Shown here: positions 28,067-36,216 of the stretch, piece after piece
How the letters are laid out: the number at the start of each line of letters is the position of its first letter
How positions within the stretch are numbered: position 1 is the first letter of the stretch
Program-made: the position numbers and the translations under genes
The notes under the pieces: model-generated
Databases searched by the model: none
The model's input: only the letters and a program-made list of their open reading frames with translations
Told to the model about the DNA's origin: nothing
Assembly (NCBI GenBank): GCA_949296705.1
Contig: CASFOW010000035.1
Location: 1 to 63,918 of the forward strand
From: an uncultured bacterium
Lineage (GTDB): Bacteria > Bacillota_I > Bacilli_A > RF39 > UBA660
Reading direction: 5' to 3'
Length of the DNA stretch: 63,918 bases

Positions 28067-28207
28067 ATATATTCCTTCTTTCTTATATAATTATTATTAT
28101 TATTACTGTGGAAACTGTGGATAACTTGTTTTTTTCTATATTATATCATGTTTTTTTTCGTTTTCCACCTGTGGATAATCATGTTGATAAAAAATAGTTT
28201 TCAACAA
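28067..28207. other. oriC part 1 (dnaA-dnaN gap): DnaA boxes and DnaA-trios
   Basis: Perfect DnaA boxes TGTGGATAA lie at 28116-28124 and 28170-28178, with a weaker TGTGGAAAC at 28107-28115. Reading the minus strand, the first two are followed after one base by five consecutive TAA triplets (28091-28105) and then TATATAA. This matches the basal unwinding arrangement described in Bacillus (DnaA boxes, then DnaA-trios, [T/A]A[G/A]). DNA unwinding is therefore predicted to begin here. The Bacillus unwinding site is also in the dnaA-dnaN gap. Confidence 0.8.
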
Positions 28208-29581
28208 TTATACAATTTCCTTCTTTAATTTTTCGATAATATTCGCAAGTTCTTGGTTGGTTTGCATCTCTTTTTCTACTTTTTCGACAGAATGCATAAC
28301 AGTGGAATGATCTTTTCCACCAAATTCTATTCCTATTTTAGGAAAAGATTCGTTAGTAAGTTTTCTACAAAGATACATGGCAACCTGTCTTGGAAAGGCT
28401 AGATTAGCACTTCTTTTTTTACTTTTCATATCATCGACTGATATTTGGAAATGTTCTGCGACTATTCGCTGTATCCGATTGATATTGTTTTTTTCACTAT
28501 ATCCTTTATTTACATAGTCTTTTAATACTTCTATGGCTAAGTCGAGTGTAATATCGGCTCCTCCCATAATTGTCGAATACGCTAGTAATCTGGTAATAGA
28601 CCCCTCTAAATGTCGAACATCACTACCAACATTGGAGGCAATATAGTCAATAACATCGTCTGGAATATTCTTATCGATAGAATCACCAATGATTTTTTTC
28701 TTGATGATCGCCACTCTAAGCTCGAAGTCAGGGGGATAAATATCCGCTGTTAGTCCCCAACAAAATCTTGTTCTGAGCCTATCTTCTAGTAGTTTTAAAT
28801 CATCCGGAGATCGATCTGAGGAAATAATAATTTGCTTATTCTCATTATATAAGGTAGTAAACGTGTGAAAAAACTCATTCTGTGTTTGAGTAGCTCCTTG
28901 AAAAAACTGAATATCATCGATGATTAGCACATCAATATTTCGATACTTATCTTTAAAATAACTGACATAATCGAAATTTTGACCAAATTCATCTTTTTTA
29001 TTTATTCCAAGAAAATCGTTAATAAATTGATCACTCGGTACATATAATACCTTTTTATTAGAATGTTGTTCAATATAATTTCCGATGGCATGCATTAAAT
29101 GAGTCTTACCTAGCCCACTATTTCCATAGATAAATAAAGGATTATAAATATTGCCTGGATTTTCTGCTACATCCATTGCAGCGGCTTGTGCAAATTTATT
29201 GCTATTTCCAACAATGAAGTTATCAAAGGTATAGTTAGGATTCAGATTGGATTGATGGCGTCTTTCTAGCTTCGGCTCCCCTACTACTTCTTTTGGTTCA
29301 AAAGCCTTTGGTTCAGGTGTTTTTTCCACTTCTAACTCTTCTTTCAGGTAAAACTGAATATCGACGTTGTCTCCAACAATATCACTAAGTGTATTCACAA
29401 TTAAGTCGTAGTATTTTGTAGCTAAATGCCGTTTGAACATCCCCATAGGAACAATAATTTTGGCTACTCCATCTTTATACTCGTAAAGTTCAGTATCTTT
29501 AAACCAAGTATTATAAGAAAGAGGAGTCATTTCGTTTTGAATACTGTTTAAAAAGTTTGCCCAAATCATTTTGACGTTCAT
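28208..29581 (-). CDS. dnaA: Chromosomal replication initiator DnaA
   Basis: AAA+ initiator protein. It has an N-terminal domain, a linker with EKTPEPKAFEPKE, Walker A GNSGLGKTH, Walker B LLIDDIQF and the domain IV signature FPRQVAMYL with DHSTVMHS. I start at MNVKMIW, which has AGGAGGAG four bases upstream; an earlier in-frame start lacks a site. Length 457 aa. DnaA boxes lie on both sides of the gene. Confidence 0.98.
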   Translation of the reverse strand: MNVKMIWANFLNSIQNEMTPLSYNTWFKDTELYEYKDGVAKIIVPMGMFKRHLATKYYDLIVNTLSDIVGDNVDIQFYLKEELEVEKTPEPKAFEPKEVVGEPKLERRHQSNLNPNYTFDNFIVGNSNKFAQAAAMDVAENPGNIYNPLFIYGNSGLGKTHLMHAIGNYIEQHSNKKVLYVPSDQFINDFLGINKKDEFGQNFDYVSYFKDKYRNIDVLIIDDIQFFQGATQTQNEFFHTFTTLYNENKQIIISSDRSPDDLKLLEDRLRTRFCWGLTADIYPPDFELRVAIIKKKIIGDSIDKNIPDDVIDYIASNVGSDVRHLEGSITRLLAYSTIMGGADITLDLAIEVLKDYVNKGYSEKNNINRIQRIVAEHFQISVDDMKSKKRSANLAFPRQVAMYLCRKLTNESFPKIGIEFGGKDHSTVMHSVEKVEKEMQTNQELANIIEKLKKEIV

Positions 29582-29907
29582 ACTACTCCTCCTACTTCTA
29601 ACAAATTGCAAGAATTATTGTAACGTAAAACTGTGGAAAAATAAACTCTAAATTTCAAAAAAAATTAAATCCACAGCTAATCCACAAGTAATTCACAGAT
29701 TTATCCACAACTTTTTCTTAGAAAATAAAAAAGAAATCACTTCTTATCCACAATTTTGAAAAATTTTTAATTCACATAGTGGAAAAAGTTTTCAACAGCC
29801 TGTGGAAACTGTGGATAATTAAAAAGCAAATTTAATTTTTGATATTTGTTGACAAAGTGATTTAATTTTATTATACTAATGTAGATTTTATGTCTGGAGG
29901 TGGAAAT
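29582..29907. other. oriC part 2 (rpmH-dnaA gap): DnaA box cluster
   Basis: Perfect DnaA boxes are at 29701-29709 and 29744-29752 (TTATCCACA) and 29810-29818 (TGTGGATAA). Near-matches occur around 29631, 29670, 29680 and 29801. With the dnaA-dnaN gap this forms a bipartite origin like that of Bacillus. Gene orientation flips here: genes to the left are on minus and to the right on plus, which fits bidirectional forks leaving this point. Confidence 0.85.
29849..29877 (+). promoter_or_regulatory. Promoter of rpmH-rnpA-yidC-jag
   Basis: A perfect TTGACA (29849-29854), 17-base spacer and TATACT (29872-29877) lie 30 bases upstream of rpmH. Confidence 0.85.
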
Positions 29908-30030
29908 ATGAAAAGAACTTATCAACCTAATAATAGAAAAATGAAAAAGAAACACGGATTTTTTGCTCGTGTAAAATCTAAAGTTTTAAATAGTCGTAGA
30001 GCGAAAGGTCGTAAAAGATTATCGAAGTAA
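29908..30030 (+). CDS. rpmH: Ribosomal protein bL34
   Basis: A 40-residue, very basic protein that begins [18 protein letters not shown] and ends in AKGRKRLSK, the classic bL34 pattern of the 50S subunit. It is about four residues shorter than usual in the middle. CTGGAGGTGG precedes the ATG. It starts the conserved origin operon. Confidence 0.97.
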   Translation: MKRTYQPNNRKMKKKHGFFARVKSKVLNSRRAKGRKRLSK

Positions 30031-30031
30031 T

Positions 30032-30056
30032 GCCACTGTCTCCAGTGGTTTTTTAT
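30032..30056 (+). terminator. Hairpin with T-run after rpmH
   Basis: CCACT and AGTGG pair around GTCTCC, followed by TTTTTTATT. It probably attenuates transcription from the strong rpmH promoter into rnpA. Confidence 0.7.
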
Positions 30057-30083
30057 TCTTATCTATAGTAAGTAGGGGTAAAG

Positions 30084-30422
30084 ATGAAAAAATACGAAGT
30101 TGTGAAAGAAAATAGGGATTTTCAAAAAATAATCGAGCAGGGGATATACAAGAAAAATCAACAGTTAATTATATATTATCTCGAAAATTCGCTTAATCAT
30201 AATCGTTTTGGTATTTCGGTAGGAAAAAAAATAGGGAACGCAGTTACAAGGAATAAATGGAAGCGCAGATTACGTAGTATTATCGATAAAAATAAAAAAC
30301 TATACCAAAATCATCGAGATTATATTATAATATTAAGAAAGAACTGTCATAATTTAGAATTTAACGAATTAGAAGATAGTTTTTTGCATTTATTTGAAAA
30401 AGTAAATAAAGAATCCAGATAA
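30084..30422 (+). CDS. rnpA: Ribonuclease P protein component
   Basis: The small basic protein subunit that helps RNase P RNA mature tRNA 5' ends. The RNR-type motif is VTRNKWKRRLR, and the N-terminus KENRDFQKIIEQG is typical. Length 112 aa. AGTAGGGGT precedes the ATG. It is followed by yidC after nine bases. Confidence 0.96.
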   Translation: MKKYEVVKENRDFQKIIEQGIYKKNQQLIIYYLENSLNHNRFGISVGKKIGNAVTRNKWKRRLRSIIDKNKKLYQNHRDYIIILRKNCHNLEFNELEDSFLHLFEKVNKESR

Positions 30423-30431
30423 GGAGTGTCT

Positions 30432-31352
30432 ATGAAATATAAAAATAAATTTATCATTTTACTTGTTGTCGTTCTTTTGCTTACTGGTTGTACCACTACG
30501 CTGAAAACAGAGGATAAGAAAGTAGTAAAGAATCCAGAAACCGGTCAAAGTTTAACCGCAAATATATTATGTAAACCAACCAATGAAGAAACCATTAAAG
30601 CGTATGAAGAAAATGGGGTCGATCTCGCTGCATTGCCAAAGTGTACAGAGTTTAGTGTAACGAGTGGGGGATACGAAGGATTATGGACATCACTATTTGT
30701 TAAACCGCTAGCATTTATTATTTTGTTCATTATGAAATTTGTAAAGAGTGCCGGTTTTGCTTTAATCTTAACTAGTATTGCTTTAAGATTAATTTTATAT
30801 CCTGTAACGAAGAAAACTGCAATGCAATCAGAATTAATCAAGAAAGCAAAACCTGATCTTGACCGTCTAGAAAAGAAATATAAAGATAAAACTGATCAAG
30901 ATTCTCTAATGAGAAAGAGTCAAGAAATGACAATGATCTATAAGAAATATAATATTAATCCAATATCAGGATGCTTATATTCTTTCATACAACTTCCATT
31001 ATTTATTGCTTTCTTAGAGGCGATTAATAGAGTACCAGCTTTGTTTGAAGAGACATTCTTAACTCTTCAATTAGGAACAACTCCATCTGTTGGATTGTTT
31101 ACCAATGGTAATTTTTCTTATGTTATATTAATTGTACTCGTCGGTATAACAACTTATTTCTCCTTTAATTTAAATAAAACAACTGCGCAAACGCAAGACG
31201 ATCCAATGAAAAATATGACAAATATTATGACAGGTATGATTGTCGTAATGGGAATTTTTATGCCAGCTGCCTTATGTATTTACTGGATTACGACAAATGC
31301 CTTTACTATAGCACAGAATTTAATTGTAAAAAGGAGTAAGGAAGTATGCTAG
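30432..31352 (+). CDS. yidC: Membrane protein insertase YidC (lipoprotein type)
   Basis: This Oxa1/YidC/SpoIIIJ-family insertase folds membrane proteins with or without Sec. A lipoprotein signal ends at LLTGCTT (Cys near residue 20). Five membrane segments follow, including the region around ILRLILYPVTKKTA with the conserved hydrophilic-groove Arg near residue 120. In Bacillus this copy (SpoIIIJ) is also needed for the sporulation feeding tube. I start at MKYKNKF after AAGGAG; the GTG two codons earlier overlaps that site. Confidence 0.95.
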   Translation: MKYKNKFIILLVVVLLLTGCTTTLKTEDKKVVKNPETGQSLTANILCKPTNEETIKAYEENGVDLAALPKCTEFSVTSGGYEGLWTSLFVKPLAFIILFIMKFVKSAGFALILTSIALRLILYPVTKKTAMQSELIKKAKPDLDRLEKKYKDKTDQDSLMRKSQEMTMIYKKYNINPISGCLYSFIQLPLFIAFLEAINRVPALFEETFLTLQLGTTPSVGLFTNGNFSYVILIVLVGITTYFSFNLNKTTAQTQDDPMKNMTNIMTGMIVVMGIFMPAALCIYWITTNAFTIAQNLIVKRSKEVC

Positions 31353-31966
31353 AAATGATCGTAAAAAGTAAATATACTGGAAAAACAAAGGAAGAGGCTA
31401 TTAATCAAGCAAAGTTATCTCTCCAAGAAACGGAAAATAATCTCTATATTCGTGAATTAGAAACGAAGGGTGGCCTTTTCGGTAAAAAAGTAGAAATAGA
31501 AGTTATCTGTCGTGATGATTTAATCACGTACGTAAAAGATTTTTTAAAACAATTAATCGAGAATATGGGTTTAAATGCGGATCTTGAAGTAAAAAAGAGA
31601 GAGGATACAGTATTATTTACGATTTATTCCGATCATAATTCGATTTTAATAGGAAAAAATGGTAGAACGTTAGATGCTATAACCATAATTACTAAACAAA
31701 TGGTTCAAACCCTAGTCAATCGCCCGTTTCACTTTACGATTGATATCGGGGAATATAAAAAACAACATGAAGAACGCCTAATTCGTTTAGCAAAAAAGAT
31801 AGCGAAAGAGGTGGCTACTTCAAAAATAGAAGCAAAGTTAGACCCAATGAATTCTTATGAGAGAAGGATTATCCATACTACCTTAGCAGAAGATAATAGA
31901 GTGAGAACAGAGAGTGAAGGAGAAGAACCTAACCGTTATGTTGTCATCAAACCTAAAGAAGACTAG
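31346..31966 (+). CDS. jag: RNA-binding protein Jag/KhpB
   Basis: It has an N-terminal Jag domain, a central KH domain (HNSILIGKNGRTLDAI) and a C-terminal R3H domain (ERRIIHTTLAED). It partners with KhpA in several Firmicutes and affects cell division and elongation. The start overlaps yidC by seven bases. Length 206 aa. Confidence 0.94.
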   Translation: MLEMIVKSKYTGKTKEEAINQAKLSLQETENNLYIRELETKGGLFGKKVEIEVICRDDLITYVKDFLKQLIENMGLNADLEVKKREDTVLFTIYSDHNSILIGKNGRTLDAITIITKQMVQTLVNRPFHFTIDIGEYKKQHEERLIRLAKKIAKEVATSKIEAKLDPMNSYERRIIHTTLAEDNRVRTESEGEEPNRYVVIKPKED

Positions 31967-31988
31967 ACTAGTTTAGACTAGTTTTTTC
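31961..31988 (+). terminator. Terminator of the rpmH operon
   Basis: ACTAGT, TTAG and ACTAGT followed by TTTTT, overlapping the jag stop codon. Confidence 0.8.
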
Positions 31989-32035
31989 ATTTGAAAAAAT
32001 GTACGTAGAAAACATAAATTGGCTTTTTAATAGCT

Positions 32036-32060
32036 AAAATTATTTCCCGGGAAATAATTT
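32036..32060. promoter_or_regulatory. Noc-binding site between jag and mnmE
   Basis: A perfect TATTTCCCGGGAAATA at 32041-32056, with AAAAT before it and ATTT after it extending the palindrome. No parS is next to it. It lies about 50 bases upstream of the mnmE -10. Confidence 0.85.
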
Positions 32061-32109
32061 CTAGTTCAAAATTAGGGTTTTTAATTAAAAATAAGGAATA
32101 AAAGTTTTG

Positions 32110-32118
32110 TGATATAAT
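32110..32118 (+). promoter_or_regulatory. Extended -10 promoter of mnmE
   Basis: TGATATAAT lies 43 bases upstream of the mnmE ATG; there is no good -35. Confidence 0.55.
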
Positions 32119-32161
32119 AGATACACATAAGCAAATAAGCAAAAGAAAAGAGGAGTAGAAT

Positions 32162-33517
32162 ATGAATGATACGATAGCTGCTATTTCCACCGCTCAAGGA
32201 GTAGGGGCAATATCGATTATTAGAGTAAGTGGATCATCCGCCATTTCAATAGTCAATAAAGTGTTTACTGGAAAAGATTTGACCAATGTAGCTAGTCATA
32301 CTATTCATTATGGAAAAATAGTTGATCAAAACAGTCCCATCGATGAAGTATTAGTAACTGTAATGAGGACGCCTAAAACTTTTACGCGCGAAGATATTGT
32401 CGAAATCAATTGTCACGGAGGAATAGCTCCTACCAATAAAGTATTAGAATTAATATTAAGAAATGGAGCAAGATTAGCGGAAGCTGGTGAATTTACTAAA
32501 CGAGCTTTCCTAAATGGTCGTATTGATTTAACTGAGGCTGAGTCAATTATGGATTTAATTTCTGCTAAGACAGAAGCCAGTAGAAAAGTTGCCATCAAAG
32601 GCTTAACAGGGCATATTAGTCATTTGATTCGCAACCTAAGACAAGAGATATTAGAATTATTAGCTTCCATTGAAGTAAATATTGATTACCCTGAATATGA
32701 AGATGCTGTAGAGATGACTAACGAAAAAGTGAAGCCAGCTATTAAGAAAATTCAAGATAAACTTGCCCATATTATCGAAGAATCAGAAAACGGAAGAATT
32801 TTAACTAGCGGAATTAAAACGGTAATTATAGGTAAACCAAATGTAGGAAAAAGTAGTATTTTAAATCGTCTATTAGACGAAGAAAAAGCAATTGTTACTG
32901 CCATTGAAGGAACTACTAGGGATACAGTAGAAGGAAATATTACCATTAAAGGGGTAGCTTTAAATCTAATTGATACAGCTGGTATTCATGAAACTGAAGA
33001 CTTAGTAGAAAAAATAGGTGTGAATAAAAGTTTACGTTTAATCGAAGAAGCTGACTTAGTAATCCTAGTATTGAATCAAAATGAAAAACTAAGCGCAGAA
33101 GACCGTCAAATCCTAAAAGTTTGTCAAGATAAAAAGACAATTGTCGTATTGAACAAAAGTGACTTAGAAAAAAGAATCGAAGAAGAAGAAATCCCATATA
33201 CAGATATTATTCATACCAATACCTTGGATGAATCTGGAATAGAACCATTAAAAAATAAAATCAGTGAACTTTTTCATCTCGAACAACTACAGAATCAAGA
33301 TGATTCCTATTTAAGTAATATTCGTCAGATTTCTCTAGCTAAAGAAGCGCTTTCGATTTTAAATGAAGCAGTAATAGCTATTCAACAAGAAGTTCCAGTT
33401 GATATGATCGAAATCGATATTAAACGTGCTTGGGAAAAATTAGGCGAAATCATTGGAGAGACGTATAGTGAAGAACTAATCGATCAATTATTTAGTCAAT
33501 TTTGTCTAGGAAAATAG
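32162..33517 (+). CDS. mnmE: tRNA modification GTPase MnmE
   Basis: With MnmG, MnmE installs the 5-carboxymethylaminomethyl group at wobble U34 of tRNAs. It has an N-terminal folate-binding domain, a G domain with GKPNVGKSS and DTAGIHET and NKSD, and the C-terminal FCLGK motif with the catalytic Cys. Length 451 aa. Noc sites flank the gene on both sides. Confidence 0.97.
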   Translation: MNDTIAAISTAQGVGAISIIRVSGSSAISIVNKVFTGKDLTNVASHTIHYGKIVDQNSPIDEVLVTVMRTPKTFTREDIVEINCHGGIAPTNKVLELILRNGARLAEAGEFTKRAFLNGRIDLTEAESIMDLISAKTEASRKVAIKGLTGHISHLIRNLRQEILELLASIEVNIDYPEYEDAVEMTNEKVKPAIKKIQDKLAHIIEESENGRILTSGIKTVIIGKPNVGKSSILNRLLDEEKAIVTAIEGTTRDTVEGNITIKGVALNLIDTAGIHETEDLVEKIGVNKSLRLIEEADLVILVLNQNEKLSAEDRQILKVCQDKKTIVVLNKSDLEKRIEEEEIPYTDIIHTNTLDESGIEPLKNKISELFHLEQLQNQDDSYLSNIRQISLAKEALSILNEAVIAIQQEVPVDMIEIDIKRAWEKLGEIIGETYSEELIDQLFSQFCLGK

Positions 33518-33571
33518 AACTATTTGTATCAAAAAATGTTTTCATAACTCATTTTTTATTATTTAAAAACA

Positions 33572-33597
33572 AAAATTATTTCCCGGGAAATAATTTT
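33572..33597. promoter_or_regulatory. Noc-binding site between mnmE and mnmG
   Basis: A perfect TATTTCCCGGGAAATA at 33577-33592, palindrome extended by AAAAT on the left and ATTTT on the right. It is only about 30 bases upstream of the mnmG -10 (TATAAT, 33622-33627), so Noc binding could affect that promoter. Confidence 0.85.
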
Positions 33598-33654
33598 CTT
33601 CTGTCTATAAAAAAATTATAGTATAATATGAAGCGGTAAAAGGAAGTGATTTTG

Positions 33655-35514
33655 GTGAAATACGAAATTATTGTTGTTGGTGGTGGACATGCTGGATGTG
33701 AAGCTGCTTTAGCTTCTGCTCGACTTGGTCACGAAACTTTACTCATCACCGGAAATAAAAAGAATATAGCAGATATGCCTTGTAATCCTTCGATAGGTGG
33801 TCCCGCCAAAGGAATTATTGTAAGGGAAATTGATGCCTTAGGTGGAGAAATGGCTAATACCATAGATCATTCCTGCTTACAAGTAAAAATGTTAAATACT
33901 AAAAAAGGTCCAGCTGTAAGAGCCTTAAGAGCTCAGGCAGATAAAATAACTTATCCTAAAGTAATGCTAGCTACTTTGGAAAATCAAGATAAGTTAACAA
34001 TTTTAGAAGCTATGGTAGAAGATTTACTTGTTGAAGAGAAAAAAATAAAAGGGGTTATTCTTTCAAATGGAGAAAAGATTTTTTCTCAAGCTGTTATTTT
34101 GACAACGGGAACTTATTTAAAAGCAACGGTTTTAAGAGGTTCATCAAAAACAGTCAGCGGTCCTCATGGAGAAACACCGTCCAAACATTTAAGCGACAAC
34201 CTAAAAAAATTAGGTTTTACTATACAACGCTTAAAAACAGGTACCCCACCTAGAATTGAAAAAAGTAGTATCGATTATTCTAAAGCAACTCTAGAGCCGG
34301 GCGATAATACTAGTTATACTTTTTCATTTGATAATGAGCCATTATACCAAGTAGAAGAGCAAGTTCCTTGTCACTTGATTTATACAACCCCAGAAACTCA
34401 CCAGATAATTTTAGATAACTTAGAAAAGTCTAGTATGTATGGAGGATACGTTGAAGGAATTGGTCCAAGATACTGTCCATCTATAGAGGATAAAATTGTT
34501 CGTTTTAAAGACAAAGAACGCCATCAATTATTTTTAGAGCCAGAAAGTATTTATTACGATGATATTTATATTCAAGGCTTTTCAACAAGTATGCCAGAAG
34601 AAATTCAAGAAAAAATGGTACATAGTTTGCCAGGTATGGAACACGCCAAAATATTAAAGTATGCTTATGCGATAGAATATGACGCAATTGATCCACTTCA
34701 GCTAAAACAATCTTTAGAAACAAAGATAATTGAAAACTTATATACAGCAGGACAGATTAATGGAACGAGTGGTTATGAAGAAGCCGCAGGACAAGGACTA
34801 ATTGCCGGAATCAACGCATCATTAAAATTACAAGGAAAAGAGCCACTTATTTTAAAAAGAAATGAAGCCTATATTGGCGTTCTTATTGATGATTTAGTCA
34901 CAAAAGGAACCAAAGAGCCATACCGGATGTTAACCTCTCGTGCCGAATATCGATTACTTTTACGCCATGATAATGCTGATTTACGACTTCGTGATTATGG
35001 AAGAAAAATAGGGTTAATCAATGAGGAAAAATATCAAAAATTCAGTGCTAAAAAAGAAGCTATCTATGAGTTAAAAAATACACTACAACAAATAAAATTA
35101 ACCCCAACAGAAGAAATTAATCGTGAACTTATTTCTTTAAACTCAGCCCCACTATCCGATGGAATAACTTTGTACGACTTGTTAAAAAGAACAGAAATCA
35201 CCATTGAAAAAATTCAAAAATACCTTCCAAAATCCTATTCAAAAGAAGTAACAGAACAAGTAGAAATTCAAATTAAATATGAAGGATATATCAAAAAAGC
35301 AAACAAGGAAGCAGAAAAAATGCTAGATCTAGAAAAATTAAAAATACCTGAAGATATTAATTACCACCAAGTCCACAATTTAGCGAGCGAAGCCTTGCAA
35401 AAATTATCTACAGTTCGCCCATCTACCATTGCACAGGCATCTCGAATTAGTGGGGTAAATCCAGCTGATATTTCGATATTAATGATCTATTTAAAAAAGG
35501 AACATAAGTTATGA
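33655..35514 (+). CDS. mnmG: tRNA U34 modification enzyme MnmG (GidA)
   Basis: The FAD-dependent partner of MnmE. The dinucleotide motif GGGHAGCEAALAS is near the N-terminus; GGPAKG, TGTYLK and YAGQINGTSGYEEAAGQG-like segments follow. I start at the GTG for MKYEIIV, eight bases after AAGGAAG; a GTG three codons earlier is also possible. Length 619 aa. It overlaps rsmG by four bases (ATGA). Confidence 0.97.
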   Translation: MKYEIIVVGGGHAGCEAALASARLGHETLLITGNKKNIADMPCNPSIGGPAKGIIVREIDALGGEMANTIDHSCLQVKMLNTKKGPAVRALRAQADKITYPKVMLATLENQDKLTILEAMVEDLLVEEKKIKGVILSNGEKIFSQAVILTTGTYLKATVLRGSSKTVSGPHGETPSKHLSDNLKKLGFTIQRLKTGTPPRIEKSSIDYSKATLEPGDNTSYTFSFDNEPLYQVEEQVPCHLIYTTPETHQIILDNLEKSSMYGGYVEGIGPRYCPSIEDKIVRFKDKERHQLFLEPESIYYDDIYIQGFSTSMPEEIQEKMVHSLPGMEHAKILKYAYAIEYDAIDPLQLKQSLETKIIENLYTAGQINGTSGYEEAAGQGLIAGINASLKLQGKEPLILKRNEAYIGVLIDDLVTKGTKEPYRMLTSRAEYRLLLRHDNADLRLRDYGRKIGLINEEKYQKFSAKKEAIYELKNTLQQIKLTPTEEINRELISLNSAPLSDGITLYDLLKRTEITIEKIQKYLPKSYSKEVTEQVEIQIKYEGYIKKANKEAEKMLDLEKLKIPEDINYHQVHNLASEALQKLSTVRPSTIAQASRISGVNPADISILMIYLKKEHKL

Positions 35515-36197
35515 ATATAGAAATTTTTAAAGAAGAAGTAGAAAAGTTAGGAATTTTATTAACTGATGAGCAATTAAATCAACTAGCGCTATTTTATCAG
35601 TTATTATTATCATGGAATGAGAAAATGAATCTAACTAGAATTACAAATCAAGAAGAAGTATATCTTAAACATTTCTATGACAGCCTAACTATATATAAAG
35701 AAGTAAAATTAGAAACCATAGCTACTTTATGTGATGTAGGAAGTGGAGCTGGTTTTCCTGGTATTGTTTTAAAAATCGCTTTTCCTAACCTCAATATCAC
35801 CTTGATTGATTCTCTTCAAAAGCGAGTAAATTATCTCAATGAAGTGATTAAAGAATTAAAACTAACTAATATTAGAGCTATTCACACAAGATGTGAAGAT
35901 TATGCGCGAGTAAATAGAGAAAAATACGAAGTGGTAACCGCAAGAGCAGTAGCTAATTTGAAAGTATTATCAGAATTATGCCTTCCTCTTGTTAAAGAAC
36001 ACGGTTACTTCATTGCGATGAAAGGAAAAATAGCCGAAGAATTAGCAGAAGCCAAAGCGATGATTGGTACTTTAGGCGGAAAAATAGAACATATTAATGA
36101 ATTCAATTTACCCCTAGAAGAAAGTAGCCGTACATTGATAAAAATAAAAAAAGAGAAGAAAACCGATAAAATTTATCCTAGAAAAAAAATAAAATAA
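35511..36197 (+). CDS. rsmG: 16S rRNA m7G527 methyltransferase RsmG (GidB)
   Basis: It methylates G527 of 16S rRNA; loss gives low-level streptomycin resistance in other bacteria. The SAM motif DVGSGAGFPGI and the N-terminal LLLSWNEKMNLTRI are typical. Length 228 aa, with a basic tail. It is translationally coupled to mnmG. In Bacillus rsmG is followed directly by noc; here one gene intervenes. Confidence 0.96.
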   Translation: MNIEIFKEEVEKLGILLTDEQLNQLALFYQLLLSWNEKMNLTRITNQEEVYLKHFYDSLTIYKEVKLETIATLCDVGSGAGFPGIVLKIAFPNLNITLIDSLQKRVNYLNEVIKELKLTNIRAIHTRCEDYARVNREKYEVVTARAVANLKVLSELCLPLVKEHGYFIAMKGKIAEELAEAKAMIGTLGGKIEHINEFNLPLEESSRTLIKIKKEKKTDKIYPRKKIK

Positions 36198-36216
36198 TAC
36201 AAAAAAGAGAGGTAAC

